From an uncultured Roseobacter sp. (GTDB lineage Bacteria; Pseudomonadota; Alphaproteobacteria; Rhodobacterales; Rhodobacteraceae): DNA of 64,000 bases. Within the stretch, counting starts at the first letter, position 1. Every line of letters begins with the position of its first letter. The notes beneath the pieces were generated by a model. That model did not search any database. It was given only the letters and a program-made list of their open reading frames with translations, and was not told where the DNA came from. The DNA is taken from assembly GCF_947499265.1 (NCBI RefSeq), contig NZ_CANMNK010000009.1, positions 91,314-155,313 on the forward strand, in the 5' to 3' direction. The position numbers and the translations under genes were made by a program. Of this stretch, positions 27,702 to 36,651 are shown piece after piece.

Positions 27702-28427
27702 ATGCGGGTCGTGACGCTCGCGGTGACGAGCCTTCTTGCGGCGCTTTCGGGCGCCGCAAGCCGTGCCGAGACGGTGGCGATCCCGGATGCAAGAGAGGCC
27801 GTCGTTCAGGTGATCTCGCGCGGGGAAGGGGCCGATCCTGCGCTCATCGTAGGCCTGCATGGATACGGGGCCAGCGAGCCGCAGATCGCGACGCTGCTGC
27901 CGGTCGAGCTCGATTTTCCGCATGTCTATGTTGCGGTTCGGGCGCCGCTCGCGCTGGAGGACGGTGGCTATGCCTGGTTCCGCTTTGCGGCGGAAGCGGG
28001 CGGGATCGTCATAGCACCAGGCGCGGTCGAGCGCGCGGTGGATGATCTCGCAACCCTGCTGCCGCGGATCGCGGAGGCCACTGGAGCAGCCTCGGACGAT
28101 ATCCATGTCGTCGGATACTCCCAAGGCGGAACGCTCGCCCTGGCGCTTGCGCTGGACCGACCCGAAGCTGTGGCCAGCGTGGCGGCCTTCGCGGGGGCAC
28201 TGCCAAGTGACCTCGCCACACCACAAGCCACCGCGCCGCTGCCAGTTCTCGCAGCGCACGGGCGACTGGATCCCCTGATCTCCGAACAAGACATCGCGCT
28301 GACCCGGGCCATGCTTGCCGCGGCCGGGCGGCGGGTCACCCCGTTTGACGAGGGCGTGCCCCATGTCGTTGGAAACGCGGGCCGGCTGCGGCTGCAGATT
28401 TGGCTGGCAGACCGTCTGGCGGACTGA
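27702..28427 (+). CDS. Secreted phospholipase/carboxylesterase-type alpha/beta hydrolase
   Basis: Signal peptide; 'VGLHGYGASEPQIATLLP', nucleophile elbow 'GYSQGG', 'AAHGRLDPLI'. Confidence 0.88.
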   Translation: MRVVTLAVTSLLAALSGAASRAETVAIPDAREAVVQVISRGEGADPALIVGLHGYGASEPQIATLLPVELDFPHVYVAVRAPLALEDGGYAWFRFAAEAGGIVIAPGAVERAVDDLATLLPRIAEATGAASDDIHVVGYSQGGTLALALALDRPEAVASVAAFAGALPSDLATPQATAPLPVLAAHGRLDPLISEQDIALTRAMLAAAGRRVTPFDEGVPHVVGNAGRLRLQIWLADRLAD

Positions 28428-28455
28428 GCAAAACGCCACCCGTGAGGCGGGGCGC

Positions 28456-29052
28456 TCAACCCGCGGCCCAGCCCTCCACGGTCCGAACCGCCTCGCGCAT
28501 AAACGAGTTCCCGCCCGAGGCGTCGCCCGCTGCCCGGTTGAGCACCATTGCCGCCATCACGGCGCCCTTGACGAACTCCGCTGCGGAGGCCGGATCGACA
28601 TCATCCCGCACCGTTCCGGTCGCGCGGCCCCGGATCAACAACGCCGCGACTTCGTCCCTCAGCGTGTCGAAATGCCGGTCGGTCGCTTCGCGGAGTGGGC
28701 CGCTGTCGAGCGATACGTTCTCGATGGTAGTGTTGACCATAAGACAGCCCAGGTGCCTCAGCGTCTCGGGGTGCGGCGCGACCATGCCTTCGAGAACCTC
28801 GACGATGGCTTGAGGATCGTCACGCTTGCGAAGGACGTCATAGACATAGGTTTCGGTGTCGCCGGAATAGGACGAGAGCGCTTCAAGCATCAGCCCTTCT
28901 TTACCGCCGAATTCGGTGCGGATCGCAAAGCGCCCGAGGCCGGTCTCCTCCTCGATGGCGCGAATGCCAAGCCCCTGATAGCCGTGCTTCCAGAACAGAT
29001 TGCGCACGCGCTCGACAACCTCTGCACGGTCATAACTTTTTGGACGCGCCAT
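28456..29052 (-). CDS. TetR-family regulator (module 2)
   Basis: 198 aa from MARPKSYDRAEVVERVRNLFWKHGYQGLGIRAIEEETGLGRFAIRTEFGGKEGLMLEAL. Confidence 0.92.
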   Translation of the reverse strand: MARPKSYDRAEVVERVRNLFWKHGYQGLGIRAIEEETGLGRFAIRTEFGGKEGLMLEALSSYSGDTETYVYDVLRKRDDPQAIVEVLEGMVAPHPETLRHLGCLMVNTTIENVSLDSGPLREATDRHFDTLRDEVAALLIRGRATGTVRDDVDPASAAEFVKGAVMAAMVLNRAAGDASGGNSFMREAVRTVEGWAAG

Positions 29053-29714
29053 CAGAGACCCTCCACAATGTCTTTCAAGCCCATCGCAAGTCCAGTTCCT
29101 GCGACGCGATTGCCATGCGCCGGAAAAAGCTGCGTCGGCTGGTCCCGCTCGATCTGCGCGAGCGCCCAGGCCTTGTAGCGCGGCGGATCGCCAAGGCACA
29201 TTGTGGCAAAGGCTCCCCGCGCCTTGGGCTCCGTGGCGGGCGCGTCGTCCGTGCCCGCCGGCCCCGCGAACGCGTCGCAGACGGCCCACGCGACGCCGTC
29301 CGCCGTTTCCGCGCGGAGCCAGACCTCCGGTGCCTTCAGACCCTCGGGAAAGAGAAACGCAGCACCATCGACGAGTGACGGCATCTTTGCTGATGGTCGA
29401 ACACCCAGACGTTTCTCCAGCCGGTCGCAGGCACCCTCGGGTGCACAGAGCGATGCCTCTGGAAAAGCATCCATCCATGCCGCGATGCCGAGATGATGAT
29501 AAGGCGACGGCGCGATGATGGCCGCGACCCCGCCGCGCGCACGGGCCGCGTCGACAGCCTCCGAATCGGGCGCAGGGACAGGCGAGTAAAGCGCCAGCGC
29601 GCCGTCGGCCAGACGCGCCGCCATCATCCGGGCAGCCCCTCGGCGCGCGGTGAAAAGGTTGGACGATCCGGGCACCAGGCTCAATGGATCAAGGGGTTTG
29701 ACGGGCAAGGGCAA
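29052..29714 (-). CDS. DUF4336/metallo-beta-lactamase-fold-like protein lacking a canonical HxHxDH
   Basis: 'AIIAPSPYHHLGIAAWMDAFPEASLCAPEGACDRLEKRLG'; overlaps start of TetR (module 2). Confidence 0.6.
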   Translation of the reverse strand: MPLPVKPLDPLSLVPGSSNLFTARRGAARMMAARLADGALALYSPVPAPDSEAVDAARARGGVAAIIAPSPYHHLGIAAWMDAFPEASLCAPEGACDRLEKRLGVRPSAKMPSLVDGAAFLFPEGLKAPEVWLRAETADGVAWAVCDAFAGPAGTDDAPATEPKARGAFATMCLGDPPRYKAWALAQIERDQPTQLFPAHGNRVAGTGLAMGLKDIVEGL

Positions 29715-29745
29715 CCTCTTTTGGATTCTGCGTTGACAATCATTT

Positions 29746-29783
29746 CACTTCATACGTAGTGTTATAGCACTTCACTTGTAGTG
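29746..29783. promoter_or_regulatory. Two 16-bp palindromic operator-like sites
   Basis: CACTTCATACGTAGTG (29746-29761) and CACTTCACTTGTAGTG (29768-29783), 22 bp apart. Confidence 0.65.
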
Positions 29784-29819
29784 ATACACAGACTTCACCC
29801 TTCCGACCAGAGGAAATCC

Positions 29820-30776
29820 ATGAAACATCTTCTTCTTTCGACCGTGCTCTTGTTCGTGGCAGGGCAGCCCGCCTGGGCTGAAACCCCACGGGAAGCCCAT
29901 CGCGCAACGCTCGAACGCGCGGACATTGGCGGGCACGGCATTGCCTATCTTGATCTCGGCGACCCTGCCGATCCTGCTGTCATGCTGCTGCACGGTATCC
30001 CGACTTCGTCCTACCTCTATCGGGACGTCGCCCCACAGATCGCCGCTGCGGGTTACCGTGTCATCGCGCCTGACCTTCTGGGCCACGGGGCGTCCGACAG
30101 GCCGGACGATATGGCCGCCTACGCGACCGACGCCCGCGCCGTGCGGATGTTCGCGCTGGCCGACATGCTCGGGATCGAGAACTTCGCGCTGGTCCTCCAC
30201 GACGTTGGCGGCATGACCGGGTGGGCCATGGTCGGGCAGGCACCCGAACGGCTGTCAGCGGTCGTCGCGACCAACACGCTGGCCGGTCTCGATGGCGTCA
30301 CGCCTGCGCCGCTCGTGATGCAGATGATGGCCGGTCAGGTCTCGCCCACGGACGCCTTCGCGGATCTCGATGACCCGGCTGCGGCGCGAGACATGGCGCA
30401 GATGTGGATGGATCAGGGCTATTCCGGCCCCGGCACCGCACCCGCCGAGGAGGTCGATGCCTATGGCGCGGATCTTGTGGGTGCAAGCACCGCCTACGCC
30501 GCATTTTTCGGCATGGCCGTCCCAGCTTTCATGCAGGGTGGTGAGGCGCTTACCACTGATCTTGCCGCCTATGACGGACCCACCGCCATCATCTTTGGCG
30601 AACAGGATGGCTTCTTTGCAGCCGACATCGTGATCGCCGATCTCGCGGCGAAACTCGGCACGAACGCTGGCGATATCACCCGCCTGCCGGAGACTGGACA
30701 CTTCCTGCAAGCGCAGGCGCCTGCGGCTTACGTCGCCGCCCTCACTGACTTCCTGAACACTAATCTGGAGAACTAA
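29820..30776 (+). CDS. Secreted alpha/beta hydrolase (haloalkane dehalogenase/epoxide hydrolase-like)
   Basis: Signal peptide 'MKHLLLSTVLLFVAGQPAWA'; 'LLHGIPTSSYLYRDVAP', Asp at nucleophile elbow 'LHDVGG', 'LPETGHFLQ'. Confidence 0.88.
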   Translation: MKHLLLSTVLLFVAGQPAWAETPREAHRATLERADIGGHGIAYLDLGDPADPAVMLLHGIPTSSYLYRDVAPQIAAAGYRVIAPDLLGHGASDRPDDMAAYATDARAVRMFALADMLGIENFALVLHDVGGMTGWAMVGQAPERLSAVVATNTLAGLDGVTPAPLVMQMMAGQVSPTDAFADLDDPAAARDMAQMWMDQGYSGPGTAPAEEVDAYGADLVGASTAYAAFFGMAVPAFMQGGEALTTDLAAYDGPTAIIFGEQDGFFAADIVIADLAAKLGTNAGDITRLPETGHFLQAQAPAAYVAALTDFLNTNLEN

Positions 30777-30779
30777 CCC

Positions 30780-31238
30780 ATGGCAAAAGTCACCACCCGC
30801 CGCAAAATTGATGCCCCCGCGTCCGAGGTCTGGAAAAGCCTCGACGATTACGGCGGCATCGCGAAATGGAACGAAAACCTCGCCGCTTCGCGCATCCTGC
30901 CAGGCAGCGCGGAAACCGGCCTCGGCGCGAAGCGCCAGTGCGATCTCAACGCGGACGGCAGCCAATACCTGCGCGAAACCATCAACCAGTACGAGCCGGG
31001 GCGGAAACTCGGCCTCGTCATCGACGACACGACCATGCCGATGAAAGGCGCGACCTGCCTGTTCGAAGTGCGCGAGTTGGGCCCGAACCGGAGCGAGTTG
31101 ATCTTCACCATGGACTTCAAGCCGCCCATGGGCCCAATCGGCATGCTGATGCTGCCGATGATGAAACCCATGCTGCGCGGCAAGATGGCCAAGGCGCTGG
31201 ATGGCAACGCGCGTCACGTCGAAGGCGTGATGGCCTGA
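30780..31238 (+). CDS. SRPBCC family protein
   Basis: 'MAKVTTRRKIDAPASEVWKSLDDYGGIAKWNENLAASRIL'. Confidence 0.87.
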   Translation: MAKVTTRRKIDAPASEVWKSLDDYGGIAKWNENLAASRILPGSAETGLGAKRQCDLNADGSQYLRETINQYEPGRKLGLVIDDTTMPMKGATCLFEVRELGPNRSELIFTMDFKPPMGPIGMLMLPMMKPMLRGKMAKALDGNARHVEGVMA

Positions 31239-31273
31239 TCGACCGAAATCTCAATACAGATAGGACTGAAAAA

Positions 31274-31720
31274 ATGACCAAGACATCCGCCTCCGTGAGC
31301 CTTGCAACCCACATCGACGCACCGCTCGACGCCGTGCGCGCCGCCGTGCACGATCCGGCCTGGAGCAAATGGGTTCCGTTCCTGAAATCCGACACCTGCG
31401 AGGGGGACGCCGCCGGATCGGCGCGCGTTTGCGTCATGGCGCATCCCGACCCGCAGCTTGATGGCTACGAATTGCAGGAGACGATCACCGAGAACGACCG
31501 CGATGCGGGGCGCTTCGGCTACGCCATTGCCAACCCGCCGTTCCCGGTGGAGAACCTCGGCGGCACCGTCACCACGGAGCAGACCGACGACGGCGTGCTT
31601 GCGATCTGGACGGCACATTTCGACGCCGAGCCAGAAGTGCTGGAGGAGGTCCGGCCGATGATGCTGCACTCCTACCATGCGGCCTTTCAGGGCCTCGAGG
31701 CCCACGCGACGGTAGGGTGA
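31274..31720 (+). CDS. SRPBCC family protein
   Basis: 'ATHIDAPLDAVRAAVHDPAWSKWVPFLKSD'. Confidence 0.85.
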   Translation: MTKTSASVSLATHIDAPLDAVRAAVHDPAWSKWVPFLKSDTCEGDAAGSARVCVMAHPDPQLDGYELQETITENDRDAGRFGYAIANPPFPVENLGGTVTTEQTDDGVLAIWTAHFDAEPEVLEEVRPMMLHSYHAAFQGLEAHATVG

Positions 31721-32099
31721 CTTGATCAGGGGCCAGCATCATCGCTGGCCTCAATCGAGGTCCTCTAGAGAACCTTGTTCCGGCAATCCAAGCAGCCCGA
31801 TTGCCATACTCTCTATTGTAGACTGATTTCGCTAGAGGATTATCTGAGACTACTCCCCATCACCGCTTACTGGCCGCAAACCTCCCAAGACTTAGATGTC
31901 GGCTCGTGGCGCATTGCCGCTATTTGAGCAGAGCGCAGCATTCGGGAGGTATGGGCTCTTCGCCGACCTTAGCCGCGCGACGCATCAACGGCAGCGGGCA
32001 GCCCGAAGCAGACATCGACGTTGCGCCCACTAACCATCGGAAGTACTTTCCCAGATGAATAGACTAGCAAGGCCCAACACCCCGTGGAACTGAGGTAAA

Positions 32100-33185
32100 G
32101 TGAGCGTGACCGCCAATAGTGAAGTCGAGATTGAGTACTTGACGGATGATGACACTGAGACATCCAGTGTTGAATTCAATATCGTTGTGACATCAAGCGA
32201 TTGGACGCTTGAGCTACTGGCTAACAAGTTTAAAAGTGGCGACATCATTATTCCCGACTACCAGAGAAAATATGTTTGGGACATCCGTAGAGCATCAACT
32301 CTGATAGAGAGTTTCGCAATCGGACTCCCTGTTCCTCAAGTCTTTTTCTATGAGAATAGCGATGGCCAGCTTGAAGTGATTGACGGACAGCAACGCATTA
32401 CCTCCATAGCGTATTTCTTCGAAGGTTTCTTCGGCGAGGAAGATGCGAACGGAAATAGGAAAGTATTTAAGCTAAAGGGCCTCGAACAACGGAAAGACTT
32501 AGAAGGCAAGTCATTCAATGAACTTGACGAGCGAACAAAACGCAGGATCAAAAATGCCAGTTTACGTGGCGTAACTGTCAAACAACTGACCCCTGAGGAA
32601 GAACAACCAGAAAGTGTCTATCATATCTTTGAAAGACTGAATACCGGTGGGCAACCGCTCAATGCACAAGAGATACGGAACGCTGTGTATCGGGGAAAGC
32701 TACTAACCGAACTCGAACGACTGAATGGTGATGAAAACTGGCGAACCATATATGGCAAGCCCGACCCTGACCCTAAACAACGAGACGTTGAGCTAATCCT
32801 GAGACTTCTGGCGTTCTACAAAAACACGTCCAACTATGTGCCTCCGATGAAGGACTTCCTTTCCACGGAAATGTCTAAGAACAGGAACTATGCTTCCGAT
32901 CGCGCCCAAGAATTTAGCGCGACTTTTTCGCGGGCTACAGAGGCCATAGTCGCCGTGCTGGACAAACCGTTTCGTCCACGGGGACTTCTGAACGCAGCTA
33001 CTTTGGAAGCTGTAATGGTGTCATTGATGGAGCAAGGTCCAGATGCCGAGTTTACGAAGGACAAATACGATGAGCTCATTGGCAACCAAGAATTCAAGGA
33101 TGTGATATTCTCGAACACTTCGAACATTGATAACGTGAAGTCGCGGAGTAGAATCGCGAACCAAATCCTGTTTGGACATGAGTGA
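32100..33185 (+). CDS. DUF262 (GmrS-like) domain protein
   Basis: 'IIPDYQRKYVWDIRRASTLIESFAIGLPVPQVFFYE', 'VIDGQQRITSI', 'IFERLNTGGQPLNAQEIRNAVY'; GTG start. Confidence 0.9.
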   Translation: MSVTANSEVEIEYLTDDDTETSSVEFNIVVTSSDWTLELLANKFKSGDIIIPDYQRKYVWDIRRASTLIESFAIGLPVPQVFFYENSDGQLEVIDGQQRITSIAYFFEGFFGEEDANGNRKVFKLKGLEQRKDLEGKSFNELDERTKRRIKNASLRGVTVKQLTPEEEQPESVYHIFERLNTGGQPLNAQEIRNAVYRGKLLTELERLNGDENWRTIYGKPDPDPKQRDVELILRLLAFYKNTSNYVPPMKDFLSTEMSKNRNYASDRAQEFSATFSRATEAIVAVLDKPFRPRGLLNAATLEAVMVSLMEQGPDAEFTKDKYDELIGNQEFKDVIFSNTSNIDNVKSRSRIANQILFGHE

Positions 33186-33717
33186 ACGTCTAGACGAGAG
33201 CTTTCTACATATTCGTAACTTGGCTCGCGACATTGACGAAAAACTGAGCGGCACGTCTAGTGCTGAGCAGCGGTTACGAAACGAAATTGCTGGCATGTTT
33301 GCCGTCACGATTGCCGCCTCATATGAGGGGATCGTGAAGGAGACTCTGGTGGAGTATGCAGGTAAATTTCACACCAAGTATCAAGCTCATGTTGAGAAGG
33401 ATTTTGAAAGACTAAACGCGCGCATTTCCATAAACGATCTAAAGTCATATTCGCGTCGATTTGGTCTTGCTGAATGGACGGGCCACGGCGTCAAGAAAAA
33501 CTCGACGACATTCCACAAAGTGTTGGCCGAAAAAGAGAAGGTGGTTGAGCGACGGTTTCGAACTGATCTTCAAAAAAGCTACGACAGCATCTTTATTTGG
33601 AGAAATTCATACGCTCATGAGCGTTCGACCACAGCGACTTTCAATGACGTATACAGGGCGCACAGAGTTGCTCAATACGTCGTTCGATCCTTTGTTACCG
33701 CATTTGAATTGGGGTGA
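33178..33717 (+). CDS. HEPN-domain protein (putative RNase) coupled to DUF262
   Basis: 'FIWRNSYAHERS' matches the R-x4-H HEPN motif; 8-bp overlap with the DUF262 gene. Confidence 0.75.
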   Translation: MSERLDESFLHIRNLARDIDEKLSGTSSAEQRLRNEIAGMFAVTIAASYEGIVKETLVEYAGKFHTKYQAHVEKDFERLNARISINDLKSYSRRFGLAEWTGHGVKKNSTTFHKVLAEKEKVVERRFRTDLQKSYDSIFIWRNSYAHERSTTATFNDVYRAHRVAQYVVRSFVTAFELG

Positions 33718-33847
33718 AGTCTTGCAGTGGACATGAAACGCTGCTGAGTCCGCAAGGTACACAAAAGTTTGCAAATTTGCAATGTCCGCTTCCTGCGCTT
33801 TGCTGTCTTTTGAACAGGCTGCAACAAAGGCTCAGAACCCCTCCACA

Positions 33848-34867
33848 CTACCTCGCCATCCCCTTGATCAATTCCGCCTGCCTTTGCCGTGACACCGGCA
33901 TGTAGGACCCGACAGTTACCGCCATGCTGTCGTGGCCCATGTTCATCGACCACGCTTTGAATTGCTCCATGTCGTTGCACATCTCCTTGCCAAGCATGGC
34001 AAGCGTCGTGCGGAAGCTGTGGGGCGTGTATTCCGGCAACTGCACCATAGCAAAGGCGTTGCGGATGATGGCGTTGAGTTTGCTGCCGTTGCTGTAGGGA
34101 TCGCGCGAAAGACCCAGATTGACAAAACCACCGCCCTCAGAAAAGCCTCTCTCAGGCTTGGGAAAGAGCGCGTCCTGGCCCCCGAACAGCTTTTCGTGGC
34201 GCAGATACTCAACCCATGCAGTGAAGCACGCCAGATAGGCCGGATCGACAGGGTAAAATGTCGTGTCGATGGTCTTCGAGAACTTGGTATTCACATCGCG
34301 CCCGTCTTGCAAAACCTTGCCGTGAAAGAGGTCAATGTGCTTCAGGCGCAGGGACGCAACGGCACCGACACGCGCGCCTGTGAGCATAAAGAAGGCAAAG
34401 AGCGCCTTATCGCGTTTCTCAAAATCGGACCCGTCCGGCATCGCCTGAAAGGCATGGTATGCTGCCTCAACGCTTGGGTATTCCTTGTCACGTTTAGCGT
34501 GGGCCGCGCGCGCCGCCTTCAGACTGTTTTTGAAGTATGCTGTGTCGCTGTAAGTGATCTTGGACTTGTAGCCTTGCTGCCCCGCCAGCCATTCAAAGAA
34601 GCCGCGCACCAATGCCAGGGTGGCGTCGATGGTGGACCCGCTCAAAGGGTTGCCGGTCCTGCCTTTGGCCTTCGCCAAATCAGTTTTGAACTTGGCGGGT
34701 TGCTCGATATGGAACCGCTTGAACGGCTTGAACCCGGTTGATTGTTCGAACTTCAACAGGGCCGACAACACCTTGTCTGTGGACTTTTCATCCAGCCCTT
34801 TTGCCTGCTCCAGATAATGCACGTAGGCCCGTTTCGCCCGCTCGTTTGCTTCGACTGTTTTCCGCAT
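33848..34867 (-). CDS. Tyrosine recombinase/phage integrase
   Basis: 'FFMLTGARVGAVASLRLKHIDL' (Arg box), 'HSFRTTLAMLGKEM', 'NMGHDSMAVTVGSYMP'. Confidence 0.9.
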   Translation of the reverse strand: MRKTVEANERAKRAYVHYLEQAKGLDEKSTDKVLSALLKFEQSTGFKPFKRFHIEQPAKFKTDLAKAKGRTGNPLSGSTIDATLALVRGFFEWLAGQQGYKSKITYSDTAYFKNSLKAARAAHAKRDKEYPSVEAAYHAFQAMPDGSDFEKRDKALFAFFMLTGARVGAVASLRLKHIDLFHGKVLQDGRDVNTKFSKTIDTTFYPVDPAYLACFTAWVEYLRHEKLFGGQDALFPKPERGFSEGGGFVNLGLSRDPYSNGSKLNAIIRNAFAMVQLPEYTPHSFRTTLAMLGKEMCNDMEQFKAWSMNMGHDSMAVTVGSYMPVSRQRQAELIKGMAR

Positions 34868-34964
34868 TGGGAAACTCCTTTTTGACCGCTCAAGTGATGT
34901 ATTTTTCAGATGGGTTGCCCGTAGCCCTCGAAGTGATGGTTCACGTTAGGTTTGTGAGGTTCGA

Positions 34965-35390
34965 CTAGGCTTGCGACCCACTGCGTCTATCAATGGCGAA
35001 TACTTCGCTCAAAGCCGCCAAACTGGCCTCGGCACTGAACTTCTGACATGGGCGTTCGCAGGTCTCACAAAGCGCTTCGAGACGACCTCTTGTCTGGTTG
35101 ATCGGCACATAGTCCACCATCATGCCAAATGGCTTTTTTGGCGCTCGGCATTTGAAGCAATAGAATTGATCTGCGGCCAATGTGATCGTGCGCTTTTGCT
35201 GTCGTTTCGCCACGAACTCGATCAACGCCTCGCCGAGAATGTAGTGGGGCCGACCTTGATCGAGAACCTTCAACCCTTCGCCTTTCCACGCCCGCACCGT
35301 TTGGACAGATAGACCCAAAATACAGGCGGCGTCCTCATAGGTATAATGCCGGTGTTTCTTGATCCCGCGCGTTGAGACGCGTTTACCCAT
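34965..35390 (-). CDS. HTH (MerR/excisionase-like) domain protein with C-terminal Cys pairs
   Basis: 'YTYEDAACILGLSVQTVRAWKGEGLKVLDQGRPHYILGEALIEFV' plus 'CFKC..CETC'. Confidence 0.75.
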   Translation of the reverse strand: MGKRVSTRGIKKHRHYTYEDAACILGLSVQTVRAWKGEGLKVLDQGRPHYILGEALIEFVAKRQQKRTITLAADQFYCFKCRAPKKPFGMMVDYVPINQTRGRLEALCETCERPCQKFSAEASLAALSEVFAIDRRSGSQA

Positions 35391-35602
35391 CAGGCCGCCC
35401 CCTCTTTCGAGGGATCGACCCGGCTTGCCTCTGCCCATGTGTTGAGATCAGCGCCGCGATAGATGATCTTGCGGCCCAGCTTGTAGAACGCCGGACCCAT
35501 GCCTTTGTGCCGCCATTGCGCCAGCTTGTCCCGGTCGCCGATGAGGTTGAGTTCCTCATCGCCAAGAACGTAGTTTCGGTTTTGCTCGAATAGGTTTGCC
35601 AT
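35390..35602 (-). CDS. AlpA/excisionase-like HTH protein
   Basis: 70 aa; 'LIGDRDKLAQWRHKGMGPAFYKLGRKIIYRGADLNTWAEA'. Confidence 0.78.
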   Translation of the reverse strand: MANLFEQNRNYVLGDEELNLIGDRDKLAQWRHKGMGPAFYKLGRKIIYRGADLNTWAEASRVDPSKEGAA

Positions 35603-35721
35603 GTGTAAGCCGCTTTTAGTGGTTTCGGATTATTAAGGGCTACTCTCAGCAAATTTCGCTTACACCTCTGAAATACGTACTAGCCTATGGTTTATTCAGC
35701 GCATGCATTTCCCATCGGGAT

Positions 35722-36651
35722 TTACGTCTTGAGTCGGCCACTTAAGAAACGCGCGACTGTTGCAACATCGATCAATTCAGTCCCTTGCGGCTTATTTTTT
35801 GACCTTTTTCCAAGATATGATCGACGAATTTTAGAATCGTGCGGCATCCGTTCAACAGCGGACAATATCTGCCCTCCAATGGCTGACCAATTGCCGTACT
35901 TTCGTTGATCTTGTGCAAGGATTTCTTGAGCCATGACTTCGCAATGTGCTTTCCAATCCTCGCTTCGCTTAATCAGAGTTTCCGTCGCTTTTCCACTCTG
36001 GCCTCTAAGCCTTTCGACTTGCTCCTGTCGCTTCATCAGTTCGACACTATGGGTAATCTTCTGGCGCAATTGTTCCCATAAAACACCGATGAGAAACAAA
36101 CTGCCCCCTTCACCACTTGCAGTGAACTCTCTCATTATTCTCGCAGCGTACCACGTTGGCCGGAACAATTGCCCGTTGTCGCAAAGGTATTTTTCAACCT
36201 CCTTAAAGATTGCATGTGTGTTCTTGATCGCTGGCTTTAGGTCATAGAATTCACCAAACTCATTTTGTGCCGACTGCTTTTCAGCGACCCATTTCCTGAG
36301 GTGCCGCTGCGGTTCTGGGACATCATCACGGCTATCGAATATCTCATCGAACTCGACTGAATTGCCGTCATTGCACCAATAGTCGGCCTCAAAACTGAAG
36401 AACCCGGCATAAATAAGCAGGTCAACACAAAAGCCTATTGTTTCTTCTTGATCGGCACGCAGGGCAAATGAAAATGCCATATCTGAGACAGTTTTCTCAT
36501 CTCCAACAAGGAGATCATTGATTATGCTTTCGCCAAGAGAAACATCTTCTTCGAAAACTGCCCTTATCATTTGTTTTTCTGCGAGATAGATCGAGCGTCG
36601 TATCCCGCTCACTCCTTTGTCAGAAGGCGGTTCGCTTTCATCGTGACTCAT
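35722..36651 (-). CDS. Hypothetical protein
   Basis: 309 aa; stop overlaps integrase region (ATGA-like coupling at 36648-36651). Confidence 0.7.
   Translation of the reverse strand: MSHDESEPPSDKGVSGIRRSIYLAEKQMIRAVFEEDVSLGESIINDLLVGDEKTVSDMAFSFALRADQEETIGFCVDLLIYAGFFSFEADYWCNDGNSVEFDEIFDSRDDVPEPQRHLRKWVAEKQSAQNEFGEFYDLKPAIKNTHAIFKEVEKYLCDNGQLFRPTWYAARIMREFTASGEGGSLFLIGVLWEQLRQKITHSVELMKRQEQVERLRGQSGKATETLIKRSEDWKAHCEVMAQEILAQDQRKYGNWSAIGGQILSAVERMPHDSKIRRSYLGKRSKNKPQGTELIDVATVARFLSGRLKT

Noticed and set aside
26057-27703. 548-aa minus-strand ORF across the SRPBCC genes
   Set aside because: Low-complexity His/Arg/Gly-rich translation antisense to well-supported SRPBCC ORFs.
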